A stretch of 50,134 bases of DNA from Pseudomonas sp. LS-2 (GCF_003605735.1 NZ_QXTJ01000039.1:241410-291543), one strand, 5' to 3'; counted from the stretch's first letter, positions 16,845-25,409 are shown. Numbers and translations are program-made. The notes: generated from the letters alone by a model not told the origin.

Positions 16845-19538
16845 ATGAAAAGCCAACCTGATGCTGCCGCCCGATCGGCAGCCGAGGTCGTGACGCAATT
16901 GCCGGTGCCCTCGCGGCTCGGCATGCTGCGTTTCGAGCGGCTTAATGAACCGAGCTGGGCAATGCTGTACCTGGACCCCAATTGCGAAAAGCAATTCGAC
17001 ATGCCGGCCATGGAGCTGTGCGCCCTCATCGGCGCACCCTATGCCAGCCTGATGGAGCCAGAGGCCCGCTACCAGTTGCACGATGCCGTGCAGATGCAAC
17101 TGGCCACCAACTCCCATTACGTGATCCGCTATACCTTGCACACCACTCGCGGCCAGTTGGGTCTGCTGGAGATCGGTGAAGGGTATCGGCAGCACAATCG
17201 CGAACTGTTACGCGGCTATCTGATGGTGGTCGACGATGTGTTCGACGCCAGCGAGCTGACATTCGCACCGGACCTGGAAGTCCAGAACTCACGCCTGCAG
17301 ATCGCGCTGGAGCTCAATCAGCGCGCTCAGCACGAGCAGCTGCAGCACCTTGAGCGGGTGCGCGCTCAGCAGAGCCTTATCCTGCGCCTGGCGCGCCATC
17401 GCTACAGCTCCAATAACTCGTTGCAGGAAGCCGCGGAGCTGATCACCAAAAGCGCCTGCGAAATCTACGACATCGACCGCGCCGCAATCTGGAACCTCAA
17501 CGGCAAGACCCTCGAGCCGATTGCCGAGTATCGTCGGGATATCGACGGGTATCTCAAGCCCGCGCCGATCGACATCAGCCGCTTCCCCAGCTATCTGGAA
17601 GCGCTGCACACCAGTCGGGCCATCGATGCCAACGACGTGCAGCTCGACCCCCGCACACGTGAACTGGCAGAGAGCCTGGTTCCACGGGACATCAACGCCA
17701 TTCTCGACGCCAGTGTGCGCATCGATGGCCACGTCGTGGGTGTGCTGTGTCTGGAACAGACGGGCGCGCCACGGGACTGGCAATCCGACGAAATCGCTTT
17801 TGCCGGGGAGCTGGCCGATCAGTTCGCGCAGGTCATCAACAACCACAACCGCCGCACGGCCACCAACGCCTTGCACCTGTTTCAGCGGGCGGTGGAGCAA
17901 AGCGCCAATGCGTTCTTGCTGGTCAATTGCAACGGCGTGGTCGAATACGTCAACCCAAGCTTCACCCAGATTACCCAGTACACCGCTGAAGAAGTTCATG
18001 GGCATCGTCTCTCGGAACTGCCGGCGCTGGAGAATCTCAACTCGTTGTTGCTCGATGCCAACTCCAGCCTGGCCAGCGGCAATAGCTGGCAGGGCGAATT
18101 CAAGAGCCGCCGCAAGAATCTCGAACCGTATTGGGGTCAGCTGTCGATCTCCAAGGTGTACGGCGACAACCGCGAGCTGACCCATTACATCGGCATCTAC
18201 GAAGACATCACCCAGGCCAAGCTCTCCCAGCAGCGGATCGAGCGCCTGGCGTACACCGACAACCTGACCAACCTGGTCAACCGCCCGGCGTTCATTCGCA
18301 CCCTTGACGAGCACTTCGCACGGGACATCGAAACGCCGATCAGCTTGCTATTGGTGGACATCGATAACTTCAAACGCATCAACGACAGCCTCGGCCACCA
18401 GACCGGCGACAAGCTGTTGATCAGCCTTGCCCGCCGCCTGCGCAACAGCCTGAGCCCGACCGGGATTCTGGCGCGTTTCGCCAGCAACGAGTTCGCAGTG
18501 CTGCTGGACGACACCGGTCCTGAAGATGGCCAGCGTATCGCCAGTCAGGTGCTGACCACGCTGGACAAGCCCATGTTCGTCGACAACCAGTTGATCAGCG
18601 TCACGGGCTCCGTAGGCCTGGCTTGCGCGCCAATCCATGGCCGCGATCCGCAAACCCTGATGAAGAACGCGGGCCTGGCGCTGCACAAGGCCAAGGCCAA
18701 CGGCAAACATCAGGTGCAGGTGTTCACCGAAGCCTTGAACGCCGAGGCCAGCTACAAACTGTTCGTCGAGAACAACCTGCGCCGCGCTCTGACGCAGAAC
18801 GAACTCGAGGTCTTCTATCAGCCCAAGCTGTGCCTGCGCACTGGCCGCTTGCTGGGCATGGAAGCACTGTTGCGCTGGAATCATCCTGAAAAGGGCATGA
18901 TCCGCCCGGATCAGTTCATCAGCGTTGCCGAGGAAACCGGTCTGATCATCCCGATCGGCAAGTGGGTCGCGCGCCAGTCCTGCCGCATGAGCAAGCAACT
19001 GACCGCCGCCGGCTACGGCAAACTGCACGTGGCGATCAACGTTTCGCCCAAGCAGTTTTCCGACCCGGACCTGGTGAGTTCGCTCGCCAACATCCTGCGC
19101 GAAGAACAGCTCGATCCGTCATTGCTGGAGCTGGAGTTGACCGAAGGTCTGCTGCTGGAGGCCACCGAAGACACGCGGCTACAGCTGGACTCCCTGAAAA
19201 CATTGGGCCTGACCCTGGCGATGGACGACTTCGGCACCGGATATTCGTCGTTCAGCTACCTGAAGAAATTCCCCATCGATGTGATCAAGATCGACCGCAG
19301 CTTCATCCGTGACATCCCGGATGATCAGGACGACATGGAAATCACCTCGGCGGTGATCGCCATGGCCCACAACCTGAAGTTGACGGTAGTCGCCGAAGGC
19401 ATCGAAACGGCCGAGCAACTGGCGTTCCTGCGCCGCCATCGTTGCGACGTGGGGCAGGGTTACCTCTTCGACAAGCCGATCCCCGGTGAAGAGTTGATCA
19501 GCAAGCTGCGCCGCTACCCTCGCGGGCCTCAGGCCTGA
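16845..19538 (+). CDS. dipA: Cyclic-di-GMP phosphodiesterase DipA (GAF-PAS-degenerate GGDEF-EAL)
   Basis: An 897-residue c-di-GMP phosphodiesterase; its P. aeruginosa counterpart DipA (PA5017) is needed for biofilm dispersion. An N-terminal sensory stretch is followed by a GAF-like domain (about 190-335), a PAS domain (about 350-455), a GGDEF domain whose signature is ASNEF (546-550) with no RxxD inhibitory site, and an EAL domain with EALLRW (673-678), INVSPKQF, ELTEG, DDFGTGYSS (from 794), IKIDRSF and VAEGIET. All EAL metal and catalytic residues are present, so it is predicted to be a phosphodiesterase only. The ATG at 16845 gives the family start MKSQPD. No membrane segment is evident. 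Confidence 0.93.
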   Translation: MKSQPDAAARSAAEVVTQLPVPSRLGMLRFERLNEPSWAMLYLDPNCEKQFDMPAMELCALIGAPYASLMEPEARYQLHDAVQMQLATNSHYVIRYTLHTTRGQLGLLEIGEGYRQHNRELLRGYLMVVDDVFDASELTFAPDLEVQNSRLQIALELNQRAQHEQLQHLERVRAQQSLILRLARHRYSSNNSLQEAAELITKSACEIYDIDRAAIWNLNGKTLEPIAEYRRDIDGYLKPAPIDISRFPSYLEALHTSRAIDANDVQLDPRTRELAESLVPRDINAILDASVRIDGHVVGVLCLEQTGAPRDWQSDEIAFAGELADQFAQVINNHNRRTATNALHLFQRAVEQSANAFLLVNCNGVVEYVNPSFTQITQYTAEEVHGHRLSELPALENLNSLLLDANSSLASGNSWQGEFKSRRKNLEPYWGQLSISKVYGDNRELTHYIGIYEDITQAKLSQQRIERLAYTDNLTNLVNRPAFIRTLDEHFARDIETPISLLLVDIDNFKRINDSLGHQTGDKLLISLARRLRNSLSPTGILARFASNEFAVLLDDTGPEDGQRIASQVLTTLDKPMFVDNQLISVTGSVGLACAPIHGRDPQTLMKNAGLALHKAKANGKHQVQVFTEALNAEASYKLFVENNLRRALTQNELEVFYQPKLCLRTGRLLGMEALLRWNHPEKGMIRPDQFISVAEETGLIIPIGKWVARQSCRMSKQLTAAGYGKLHVAINVSPKQFSDPDLVSSLANILREEQLDPSLLELELTEGLLLEATEDTRLQLDSLKTLGLTLAMDDFGTGYSSFSYLKKFPIDVIKIDRSFIRDIPDDQDDMEITSAVIAMAHNLKLTVVAEGIETAEQLAFLRRHRCDVGQGYLFDKPIPGEELISKLRRYPRGPQA

Positions 19539-19682
19539 GCCCACGCTGCCACCCCCTTCCCCGCCTTAACGTTGTACGGCACACTTGTCGCCTTTCATTT
19601 GCTTCAGCCGATTCTGACCCCATATACGCCCATTACTGACAAACCCTGTCGGTTGTCCTGTCACCCAGAGAGGATCTGCCTC

Positions 19683-20342
19683 ATGGTCTTGCGCTCGGAA
19701 ATTCTTGTGAACAAAAACGAACTCCCTACTGCCCAGCAGGCTCTGCCGGGGCGTGAAACACCCATGCCCCTGCCAGAGACGCACTTCGTCAACGGCAATC
19801 CGCTGCTGGGCCCGTTCTTTGAAGACGTCGAATTCGCGATCTTCGGCCTGGGTTGTTTCTGGGGTGCCGAACGTCGCTTCTGGCAACGTGAGGGCGTCGT
19901 CAGCACAGTCGTCGGCTACGCGGGCGGCTTTACGCCGAACCCGACCTACGAAGAAGTGTGCTCCGGCCTGACCGGCCACAGTGAAGTCGTACTGGTGGTG
20001 TACGAGCCGGCGAAAGTCAGCTACGAAGAACTGCTGGCGATGTTCTGGGAATTGCACAACCCGACCCAAGGCATGCGCCAGGGCAATGACATCGGCACCC
20101 AGTACCGCTCGGTGATCTACGCGACCACCCCCGAGCAACTGGAGGCTGCCAACGCCACCGCAAAAGTGTTTCAGGCTGAACTGACCAAGGCCGGGCTGGG
20201 CGAAATCACCACTGAAATCGACCAGGCGCCTACCGTGTACTTCGCCGAGGCGTATCACCAGCAGTATCTGGCGAAGAACCCGCAGGGCTATTGCGGGATT
20301 GGCGGGACAGGTGTCTGCATGCCGCCGAGCTTGAATCCCTAA
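19683..20342 (+). CDS. msrA: Peptide methionine-S-sulfoxide reductase A
   Basis: A 219-residue thiol reductase repairing methionine S-sulfoxide in proteins. The catalytic motif GCFWGAE (Cys58), the GYAGGFTPNPTYEEVCSG stretch and the C-terminal resolving cysteines in YCGIGGTGVC are all present. The ATG at 19683 is preceded by AGAGAGGA nine or so bases upstream; the extra in-frame codons further upstream do not resemble the family. It follows dipA as in P. aeruginosa and converges on rlmJ across a REP doublet. Confidence 0.96.
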   Translation: MVLRSEILVNKNELPTAQQALPGRETPMPLPETHFVNGNPLLGPFFEDVEFAIFGLGCFWGAERRFWQREGVVSTVVGYAGGFTPNPTYEEVCSGLTGHSEVVLVVYEPAKVSYEELLAMFWELHNPTQGMRQGNDIGTQYRSVIYATTPEQLEAANATAKVFQAELTKAGLGEITTEIDQAPTVYFAEAYHQQYLAKNPQGYCGIGGTGVCMPPSLNP

Positions 20343-20384
20343 GCTACGTCAGGGCCAGCACACGCTTGGCCCAGACTCAGTCCC

Positions 20385-20454
20385 CTGCAGCAGCCCGGCT
20401 TGCCGGCGGTGTCGATTTTTATGACGCCACCGCCGGCCAGCCGGACTGCTGCAG
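20385..20454. repeat. REP doublet, family B (GTAGCAGCACGGCTTGCCGG type)
   Basis: Imperfect 27-bp arms (20385-20411 and 20428-20454) with two mismatches, between the convergent 3' ends of msrA and rlmJ. It may also act as a bidirectional mRNA end hairpin. Confidence 0.85.
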
Positions 20455-20470
20455 ATGATCGAGCTATCAA

Positions 20471-21313
20471 TCAGGATTCGGCAATCAGCCAATCCATCTT
20501 CCAGTCACCCTGGGTCTGTCCCAGCTTCTTTGCCAGCCATGGCAGCAACTCGCGCAACTCCTCTTCCAGGCCCCAAGGCGGATTGGCAATCGCCATGCCT
20601 GAGCCATTGAGGCTGTTAGGCGTGTCCAGCGGATGCACCAATAACTCCACACGCAGCAGCTTGGGCGCGCCGGTTTCGGCCAGTTCCTGATAGAAGCGCT
20701 TGAGCGCACGCTGGTCCTTGACGGGATACCAGATCGCAGCGACGGTCTGGCGCATGCGGCCGATGGTTTCCTTGAGCGCGACGGAGCAACGCTTCATCTC
20801 GTCGAGCTGTTCGAACGGTGGGTCGATCAACATCACGGCGCGTTTTTCCTGCACCGGCAGCAAAGCCCGCGGCACATGCCAGCCTTCACCCAGATGCACG
20901 GAGACGCGGCGGTCGTATTTCATGTTGTCTTTGAGCAGGGCGCCGTCTTCGGGGTGTTTCTCGTTGAGCAGCACGCGGTCTTGCTCGCGGGTCAAGCGAC
21001 GGGCCAGCTCCGGGGATCCGGGGTAGTAACGCAACTCGCCGGTCTTGCGGTTCATGTGACGAATAACGTCCATGTAGCCGGCAGCCATCAGTGGCACGTC
21101 CTCGGCGTCCCACAAACGGCCGATGCCCTCAATCCACTCGCCAGTGCGCGTAGCCTGATCGCCTTGCAAGTCGTACAGACCAAGGCCCGCATGGGTGTCG
21201 AGGTAGGCGAGCGGCTGCTCCTTACGCGACATCAGCGCGATCAATCGAGTCAGAACGATGTGTTTGAAGACGTCGGCGTGGTTGCCGGCGTGGAAGGCGT
21301 GACGGTAGTTCAT
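20471..21313 (-). CDS. rlmJ: 23S rRNA (adenine(2030)-N6)-methyltransferase
   Basis: A 280-residue class I SAM-dependent methyltransferase that makes m6A2030 in 23S rRNA. The start MNYRHAFHAGNHADVFKH, the catalytic DPPFEQ (164-169), YLDTHAGLG and IANPPWGLEEEL are diagnostic for RlmJ. The ATG at 21313 has AGGAG six bases upstream. A transcription terminator and a structured RNA element lie 94-190 bases upstream on the same strand. Confidence 0.95.
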   Translation of the reverse strand: MNYRHAFHAGNHADVFKHIVLTRLIALMSRKEQPLAYLDTHAGLGLYDLQGDQATRTGEWIEGIGRLWDAEDVPLMAAGYMDVIRHMNRKTGELRYYPGSPELARRLTREQDRVLLNEKHPEDGALLKDNMKYDRRVSVHLGEGWHVPRALLPVQEKRAVMLIDPPFEQLDEMKRCSVALKETIGRMRQTVAAIWYPVKDQRALKRFYQELAETGAPKLLRVELLVHPLDTPNSLNGSGMAIANPPWGLEEELRELLPWLAKKLGQTQGDWKMDWLIAES

Positions 21314-21406
21314 GGCGGCTCCTGGAAGGCTGCGGAGTTTAACAAAACAGCCGACCTCGCGCAGACCACTCATTCCATGGCTCGCGCGCAAACCCGAACG
21401 ACAGGC

Positions 21407-21442
21407 AAAAAAAGCCCCGGTTAAGCCGTTACAAAACCGGGG
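21407..21442 (-). terminator. Minus-strand rho-independent terminator upstream of rlmJ
   Basis: On the minus strand CCCCGGTT/AACCGGGG forms an 8-bp stem (21435-21442 with 21415-21422) followed by a run of seven U (21407-21413). No protein-coding gene ends here in that orientation, so it terminates either a small RNA or the rlmJ leader. Confidence 0.85.
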
Positions 21443-21500
21443 TTGAGGGACTTGCGCTGACTAGAGGGTGACCAAACCGTGGTCAGTGCAATTTTGAATG
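21407..21500 (-). ncRNA. Candidate small RNA or attenuating leader upstream of rlmJ
   Basis: Minus-strand region of about 94 bases from a CATAAT -10-like box (21512-21507, weak -35) to the terminator at 21407. It can form either an outer stem TTGCACTGAC/GTCAGCGCAA (21482-21491 with 21452-21461, one mismatch) or an inner hairpin TGACCA/TGGTCA (21469-21474, 21480-21485). The two share bases 21482-21485 and exclude each other. Its end is well defined; the start is inferred. The other part of this spacer, up to 21646, shows no gene. Confidence 0.5.
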
Positions 21501-21646
21501 AGGCCAATTATGCCGAATTAACTAAACGGTTACATAGCCAAAACCGACACACTGTTGTGCATCCCAGACATTGCCGACGACAGGTATTGCCGAGCGTGCG
21601 GCGCGCTACCAGAATCGGCTCAACCCCCATGAAAGGAGCGAGCGTC

Positions 21647-21913
21647 ATGATGCATGCAGACCTGATCGACCAGGACGATCTCCTCGGCCAACTCCGATCC
21701 ATCGGCTTTGAAACGCCTTCCGGCGCGAGCGCTGAACAGGCTTGCGCCCAAGCGGTGTGTGGCCTTAACGACGACCGGGCCCGCGCTCTGCGTCATCTGG
21801 TGGAAAAAATGCTCAGCGGCAGCGCGACCATCCTGCCAGCGGTTCGTCAGGCGATTGATCAGCAGTTGCTGCCAGCGTTGGCGACTTACAAACAAGGCCG
21901 CGCACAGGCCTGA
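21647..21913 (+). CDS. Small hypothetical protein, 88 residues
   Basis: I do not recognise the family. The protein starts MMHADLIDQDDLLGQLRSIG, is acidic at the N-terminus and mostly helical, with two internal cysteines in EQACAQAVCG, and has neither signal peptide nor membrane span. AAAGGAG eight bases before the ATG at 21647 and GC-rich third positions support a real gene; a second ATG follows immediately. It is divergent from the rlmJ leader and convergent with gbdR. Its small size and modest composition bias leave some doubt. Confidence 0.7.
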   Translation: MMHADLIDQDDLLGQLRSIGFETPSGASAEQACAQAVCGLNDDRARALRHLVEKMLSGSATILPAVRQAIDQQLLPALATYKQGRAQA

Positions 21914-21929
21914 CAGTCGACCTTGACTG

Positions 21930-22017
21930 TGTAGGAGCGCGCTTGCCCGCGATAGAGGTTGCCTGCAAACGATGTGTCGGCTGAAACGCCGCACTCGCGG
22001 GCAAGCGCGCTCCTACA
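21930..22017. repeat. REP doublet, family A
   Basis: Perfect 23-bp arms (21930-21952, 21995-22017) with core GTAGGAGCGCGCTTGCCCGC around a 42-base loop, between the convergent ends of the 88-residue gene and gbdR. Confidence 0.9.
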
Positions 22018-22041
22018 GCACGCAAGCAATGCGTGAACCTT

Positions 22042-23145
22042 TTACAACCTCACACTCGCAAACGTCGACTCGTTGCGCGCCTGGCTCAAGGCCGAGAGCG
22101 GGCCGGAGAGTGGTGCCAGGACCATCGCCTGAGGAATCGGCATCATCGCCACTTGCTGTGCGGTGTTGGAACCTACGCGTTCGTCACGCGGCGGAATGCC
22201 GAAGTATTCGCGGTAGCACTTGGAGAAGTGCGGGGTGGAGACGAAGCCACAAACCGAGGCCACTTCGATGATCGACATCGGCGTTTGCTTCAGTAGCTGA
22301 CGTGCGCGGATCAGGCGCAGCTTCAAGTAGTAACGCGATGGCGAGCAGTGCAGGTATTTCTGAAACAGCCTTTCCAGTTGACGACGGGATACCGAAACGT
22401 AGACCGCCAGCTCGTCGAGGTCGATAGGCTCCTCCAGGTTGGCCTCCATCAACGCCACGATTTCCTGAAGCTTCGGCTGATTGGTGCCGAGCATGTGCTT
22501 GAGCGGAACGCGCTGGTGATCCTGCTCGTTGCGAATGCGCTCGTAGACGAACATTTCCGAGATCGCGGCGGACAGTTCACGCCCGTGGTCGCGGCTGATG
22601 AGGTGCAGCATCATGTCCAGCGGCGCAGTGCCGCCGGAGCTGGTGAAACGGTTACGGTCCAGGGTGAACAGGCGGGTGCTCATGGCAACGCGCGGAAAGG
22701 CTTCCTGCATTGCGGCCAGACATTCCCAGTGCACGCTGCAATCGAAGCCATCGAGCAGACCGGCGCAGGCCAATGCCCAACTGCCGGTGCACACCGCGCC
22801 CAGACGACGGGACTGCCGCGCCTGGCTCTGCAGCCAGCTCACGTGTTCGCGGGTAACAGTGCGTTGAATACCGACGCCGCCGCAGACGATCACGGTGTCC
22901 AGCACCGGTGCCTTATGCATGGCCGCGTCCGGGGTGATTTGGAGACCGTCACTGGCCCAGACCTGGCCGCCATCGACGCTCAGGGTGGTCCAGCGATAAA
23001 GCTCACGACCGGACAACTGGTTCGCCATGCGCAGTGGCTCAACCGCAGATGCGAGAGAGATCAGTGTGAAATTGTCCAGCAGCAGAAAGCCGATGGATTG
23101 AGGCGCACGGTTCTGGGGTTGGGCCCCGGAGTTGAACGAAGTCAT
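22042..23145 (-). CDS. gbdR: AraC-family regulator of glycine betaine and choline catabolism
   Basis: A 367-residue GlxA-type regulator: an N-terminal DJ-1/PfpI-like ligand domain (about 15-190, with VIVCGG and GAVCTGSWALA) and a C-terminal AraC domain with two helix-turn-helices (about 225-325, VSRRQLERLFQKYL and SIIEVASVCGFVS). In P. aeruginosa GbdR senses glycine betaine/dimethylglycine and activates betaine-catabolic, phospholipase and cbc genes. The ATG at 23145 gives the P. aeruginosa length; a GTG immediately upstream (23148) with GGAG spacing of six is an alternative. Its place next to sdaB and cbcXWV supports the assignment. Confidence 0.93.
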   Translation of the reverse strand: MTSFNSGAQPQNRAPQSIGFLLLDNFTLISLASAVEPLRMANQLSGRELYRWTTLSVDGGQVWASDGLQITPDAAMHKAPVLDTVIVCGGVGIQRTVTREHVSWLQSQARQSRRLGAVCTGSWALACAGLLDGFDCSVHWECLAAMQEAFPRVAMSTRLFTLDRNRFTSSGGTAPLDMMLHLISRDHGRELSAAISEMFVYERIRNEQDHQRVPLKHMLGTNQPKLQEIVALMEANLEEPIDLDELAVYVSVSRRQLERLFQKYLHCSPSRYYLKLRLIRARQLLKQTPMSIIEVASVCGFVSTPHFSKCYREYFGIPPRDERVGSNTAQQVAMMPIPQAMVLAPLSGPLSALSQARNESTFASVRL

Positions 23146-23257
23146 CACGGTATCTCCTCACACGAAAAGCGGTTGATGGCCCCAGGCAGAGGCTCTTGTT
23201 GTTTGGCCCTCATCAGTGGAGGACTTTGCTATTGCAACGCAAATGCCATGCCTAAAG

Positions 23258-23273
23258 TTGAATGCGCATTCAA
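23258..23273. promoter_or_regulatory. Perfect 16-bp palindrome upstream of gbdR
   Basis: TTGAATGCGCATTCAA is fully self-complementary, 113 bp upstream of the gbdR start in a 555-bp spacer (23146-23700). Its TTGAA/TTCAA half-sites are the same as those of the betI-promoter palindrome, but with a 6-bp rather than 2-bp centre. It is a likely operator; the binding protein is unknown. Confidence 0.6.
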
Positions 23274-23307
23274 TAACTCTTGTTTGCGACGTCGCGATGC
23301 GTCTATT

Positions 23308-23337
23308 CGGTAGCGACATGGCTGTTCCGATAGCGAC
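23308..23337. promoter_or_regulatory. Direct repeats (CGRTAGCGAC) upstream of gbdR
   Basis: CGGTAGCGAC (23308-23317) and CGATAGCGAC (23328-23337) are 20 bp apart, the spacing of tandem AraC half-sites. They share AGCGAC with the first repeat upstream of cbcX, which would fit GbdR autoregulation. The assignment is inferential. Confidence 0.4.
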
Positions 23338-23608
23338 CTATCGATCGCTGAGCCACGGGAATGGCGGAGGGGATGAGCAATTCGGTAGCACAAGTGTGAA
23401 CAGGCGAAATATCAGACATACGGGAAGTGTCACCCTTGGCACAGGCGACCGGCGGCAACGCCGGTAACGCCTGTCTGGCATGGCGTTGCGCCATGTCCAG
23501 AGATTCACGCGCTAAAAGGTAGCGGCCGATTTCAAGCGTGATTCAAAAGCGAGCAGAAGCGGTTAAGCCAAACTGCCATCGCCCTCGATCCGTCCGACGA
23601 AACGGCCC

Positions 23609-23678
23609 CTGTAGCAGTCCGGCGTGCCGGCGGCAGCGATTCAACGGACGCCACCGCCGGCAAGCCGTGCTGCTACAG
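23609..23678. repeat. REP doublet, family B
   Basis: Imperfect 25-bp arms (23609-23633 and 23654-23678) of the GTAGCAG...CCGGCGG type, 23 bases beyond the sdaB stop codon. It may act as the mRNA end of sdaB. Confidence 0.85.
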
Positions 23679-23700
23679 ACGCGGGCCGCTCACAATCCGA

Positions 23701-25077
23701 TCAACACTCCACCGCGCTCACCGCCAAGCCACCGCGGGATGTCTCTTTATATTTGTCATGCATGTCGGCGCCGGTGTCGCGCATGGTGCGTATCACTCGA
23801 TCCAGCGAGATGAAGTGCGTGCCGTCACCGCGCAGGGCCATTTGCGCCGCATTGATGGCTTTAACGGCGGCAATCGCATTGCGCTCGATGCACGGCACCT
23901 GAACCAGGCCACCCACCGGATCGCAGGTCAGGCCCAGGTTATGCTCGAGTCCGATTTCGGCTGCGTTGCACAATTGCTCGGGCGTGGCCCCCAGGATGTC
24001 CGCAAGCCCCGCCGCCGCCATGGCGCAGGCCGAACCGACCTCGCCCTGACAGCCCACTTCAGCACCGGAGATCGAGGCGTTCTTTTTACAGAGGATGCCG
24101 ATGGACGCAGCACCCAGGAAATAATCCACGACGTTGGCTTCGCTGACTTCGTCGCTGAATTTGACGAAGTAATGCAGCACGGCCGGGATGATCCCCGCCG
24201 CGCCATTGGTAGGCGCTGTCACCATCCGCCCGCCCGCTGCGTTCTCTTCGTTGACCGCCAGCGCAAACAGGTTGACCCACTCCATCGCGCTCAACGTCGA
24301 ACCAATCACATTCGGCTTGTTCAGCTCCTGAAGACTGCGATGCAAACGGGCCGCACGACGCCGCACGTTCAAGCCGCCAGGCAGAATGCCTTCTTCTTTC
24401 AGGCCGTGCTCGACGCAATCCTGCATGGCCCTCCACAAGCGCATCAGACCGGCGCGAATTTCTTCCTCGCTGCGCCAGACCTTTTCGTTTGCCATCATCA
24501 ATTCCGACACGCGCAAGCCATGCTGCTGACACAGCCTGAGCAGTTCGTCGGCGCTGGAAAAGTCGTAAGGCAGCACCGTGTTGTCCATGTCCAGCACCCC
24601 GCTGGCGGCTTGGGCCTCATCCACGACGAAACCACCGCCCACTGAATAGTAGGTGTCGCGGTGCAACTCGCCGCTGGGGTCGAAGGCGATCAGGGTCATT
24701 GCGTTGGGGTGGAATGGCAGGTTTTCGTCGATGAGCAACATGTCCTGTTGCCAGACGAAAGGAATCGGATGATCCCCGTTGAGCTTCAATGTGTCGGTTT
24801 CTCGCAGATCTGCGATGTGCCGACCGATGAGGGTGGGGTCGATAGCGTCAGGCCACTCGCCCATCAGGCCCATGATCACAGCGTTGTCGCTGCCGTGGCC
24901 GACACCCGTCGCAGAAAGCGAACCGTACAGACGCACCTCGACACGGTTTACCTGCGCCAGTTGGTCGCGTTCACGCAACCCCTGGACAAACAATGCCGCT
25001 GCTCGCATCGGTCCCACGGTGTGAGAACTGGAAGGGCCAATACCGATCTTGAACAAGTCGAACACGCTGATAGCCAT
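23701..25077 (-). CDS. sdaB: L-serine ammonia-lyase (iron-sulfur type)
   Basis: A 458-residue 4Fe-4S enzyme deaminating L-serine to pyruvate. The N-terminal beta domain begins MAISVFDLFKIGIGPSSSHT, and the alpha domain holds the cluster cysteines in VGCQGEVGSAC and LTCDPVGGLVQVPC. Start at 25077 has GGAGG ten bases upstream; the frame extends further upstream but without family similarity. Its place beside gbdR and cbcXWV, as in P. aeruginosa (PA5379), fits the last step of betaine degradation: betaine to glycine, then serine, then pyruvate. Confidence 0.94.
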   Translation of the reverse strand: MAISVFDLFKIGIGPSSSHTVGPMRAAALFVQGLRERDQLAQVNRVEVRLYGSLSATGVGHGSDNAVIMGLMGEWPDAIDPTLIGRHIADLRETDTLKLNGDHPIPFVWQQDMLLIDENLPFHPNAMTLIAFDPSGELHRDTYYSVGGGFVVDEAQAASGVLDMDNTVLPYDFSSADELLRLCQQHGLRVSELMMANEKVWRSEEEIRAGLMRLWRAMQDCVEHGLKEEGILPGGLNVRRRAARLHRSLQELNKPNVIGSTLSAMEWVNLFALAVNEENAAGGRMVTAPTNGAAGIIPAVLHYFVKFSDEVSEANVVDYFLGAASIGILCKKNASISGAEVGCQGEVGSACAMAAAGLADILGATPEQLCNAAEIGLEHNLGLTCDPVGGLVQVPCIERNAIAAVKAINAAQMALRGDGTHFISLDRVIRTMRDTGADMHDKYKETSRGGLAVSAVEC

Positions 25078-25346
25078 TGACCGCAAACCTCCGAAAACAG
25101 GGTTCCCGGCGCGCTGAGCGGCCGGCGACGGAGCTGCTACGCTCAAAGCTGCGATCCGTCGAGATGGCGGCATCATCAGCCTTTTATCTCGAGGGGCGGC
25201 GTCTCACACCGACTCACTCTTGTCCACAAACGTCGCGGCTACTCCCAGCCTCCAGGAGCACGTCCCCAAAAGAACAGCCGCCACCGTTATTGACACTTTT
25301 TGCCGCATTAGCACTCGAAAACCGGTCGGCGAGCGGGGAAAAAATC

Positions 25347-25409
25347 TGTAAGCGACGTCACTGACACTGGATACGACCCCCTATGTACTGGTTACGACGC
25401 CCCCTGTAG
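25347..25409. promoter_or_regulatory. Three 21-bp-phased direct repeats upstream of cbcX, probable GbdR activator site
   Basis: TGTAAGCGAC (25347), TGGATACGAC (25368) and TGGTTACGAC (25389) recur at exactly 21-bp intervals (consensus TGKWWRCGAC), two helical turns, the layout of AraC-family half-sites. The proximal copy is followed by TGTAGG-17 bp-TACATG as a weak promoter. They lie in the 479-bp sdaB-cbcX divergent spacer (25078-25556), where no gene is seen. Confidence 0.65.

Noticed and set aside
23286..23295. Short palindrome GCGACGTCGC upstream of gbdR
   Set aside because: Ten bases of GC-rich dyad are expected by chance in this composition, and it is out of phase with the CGRTAGCGAC repeats.
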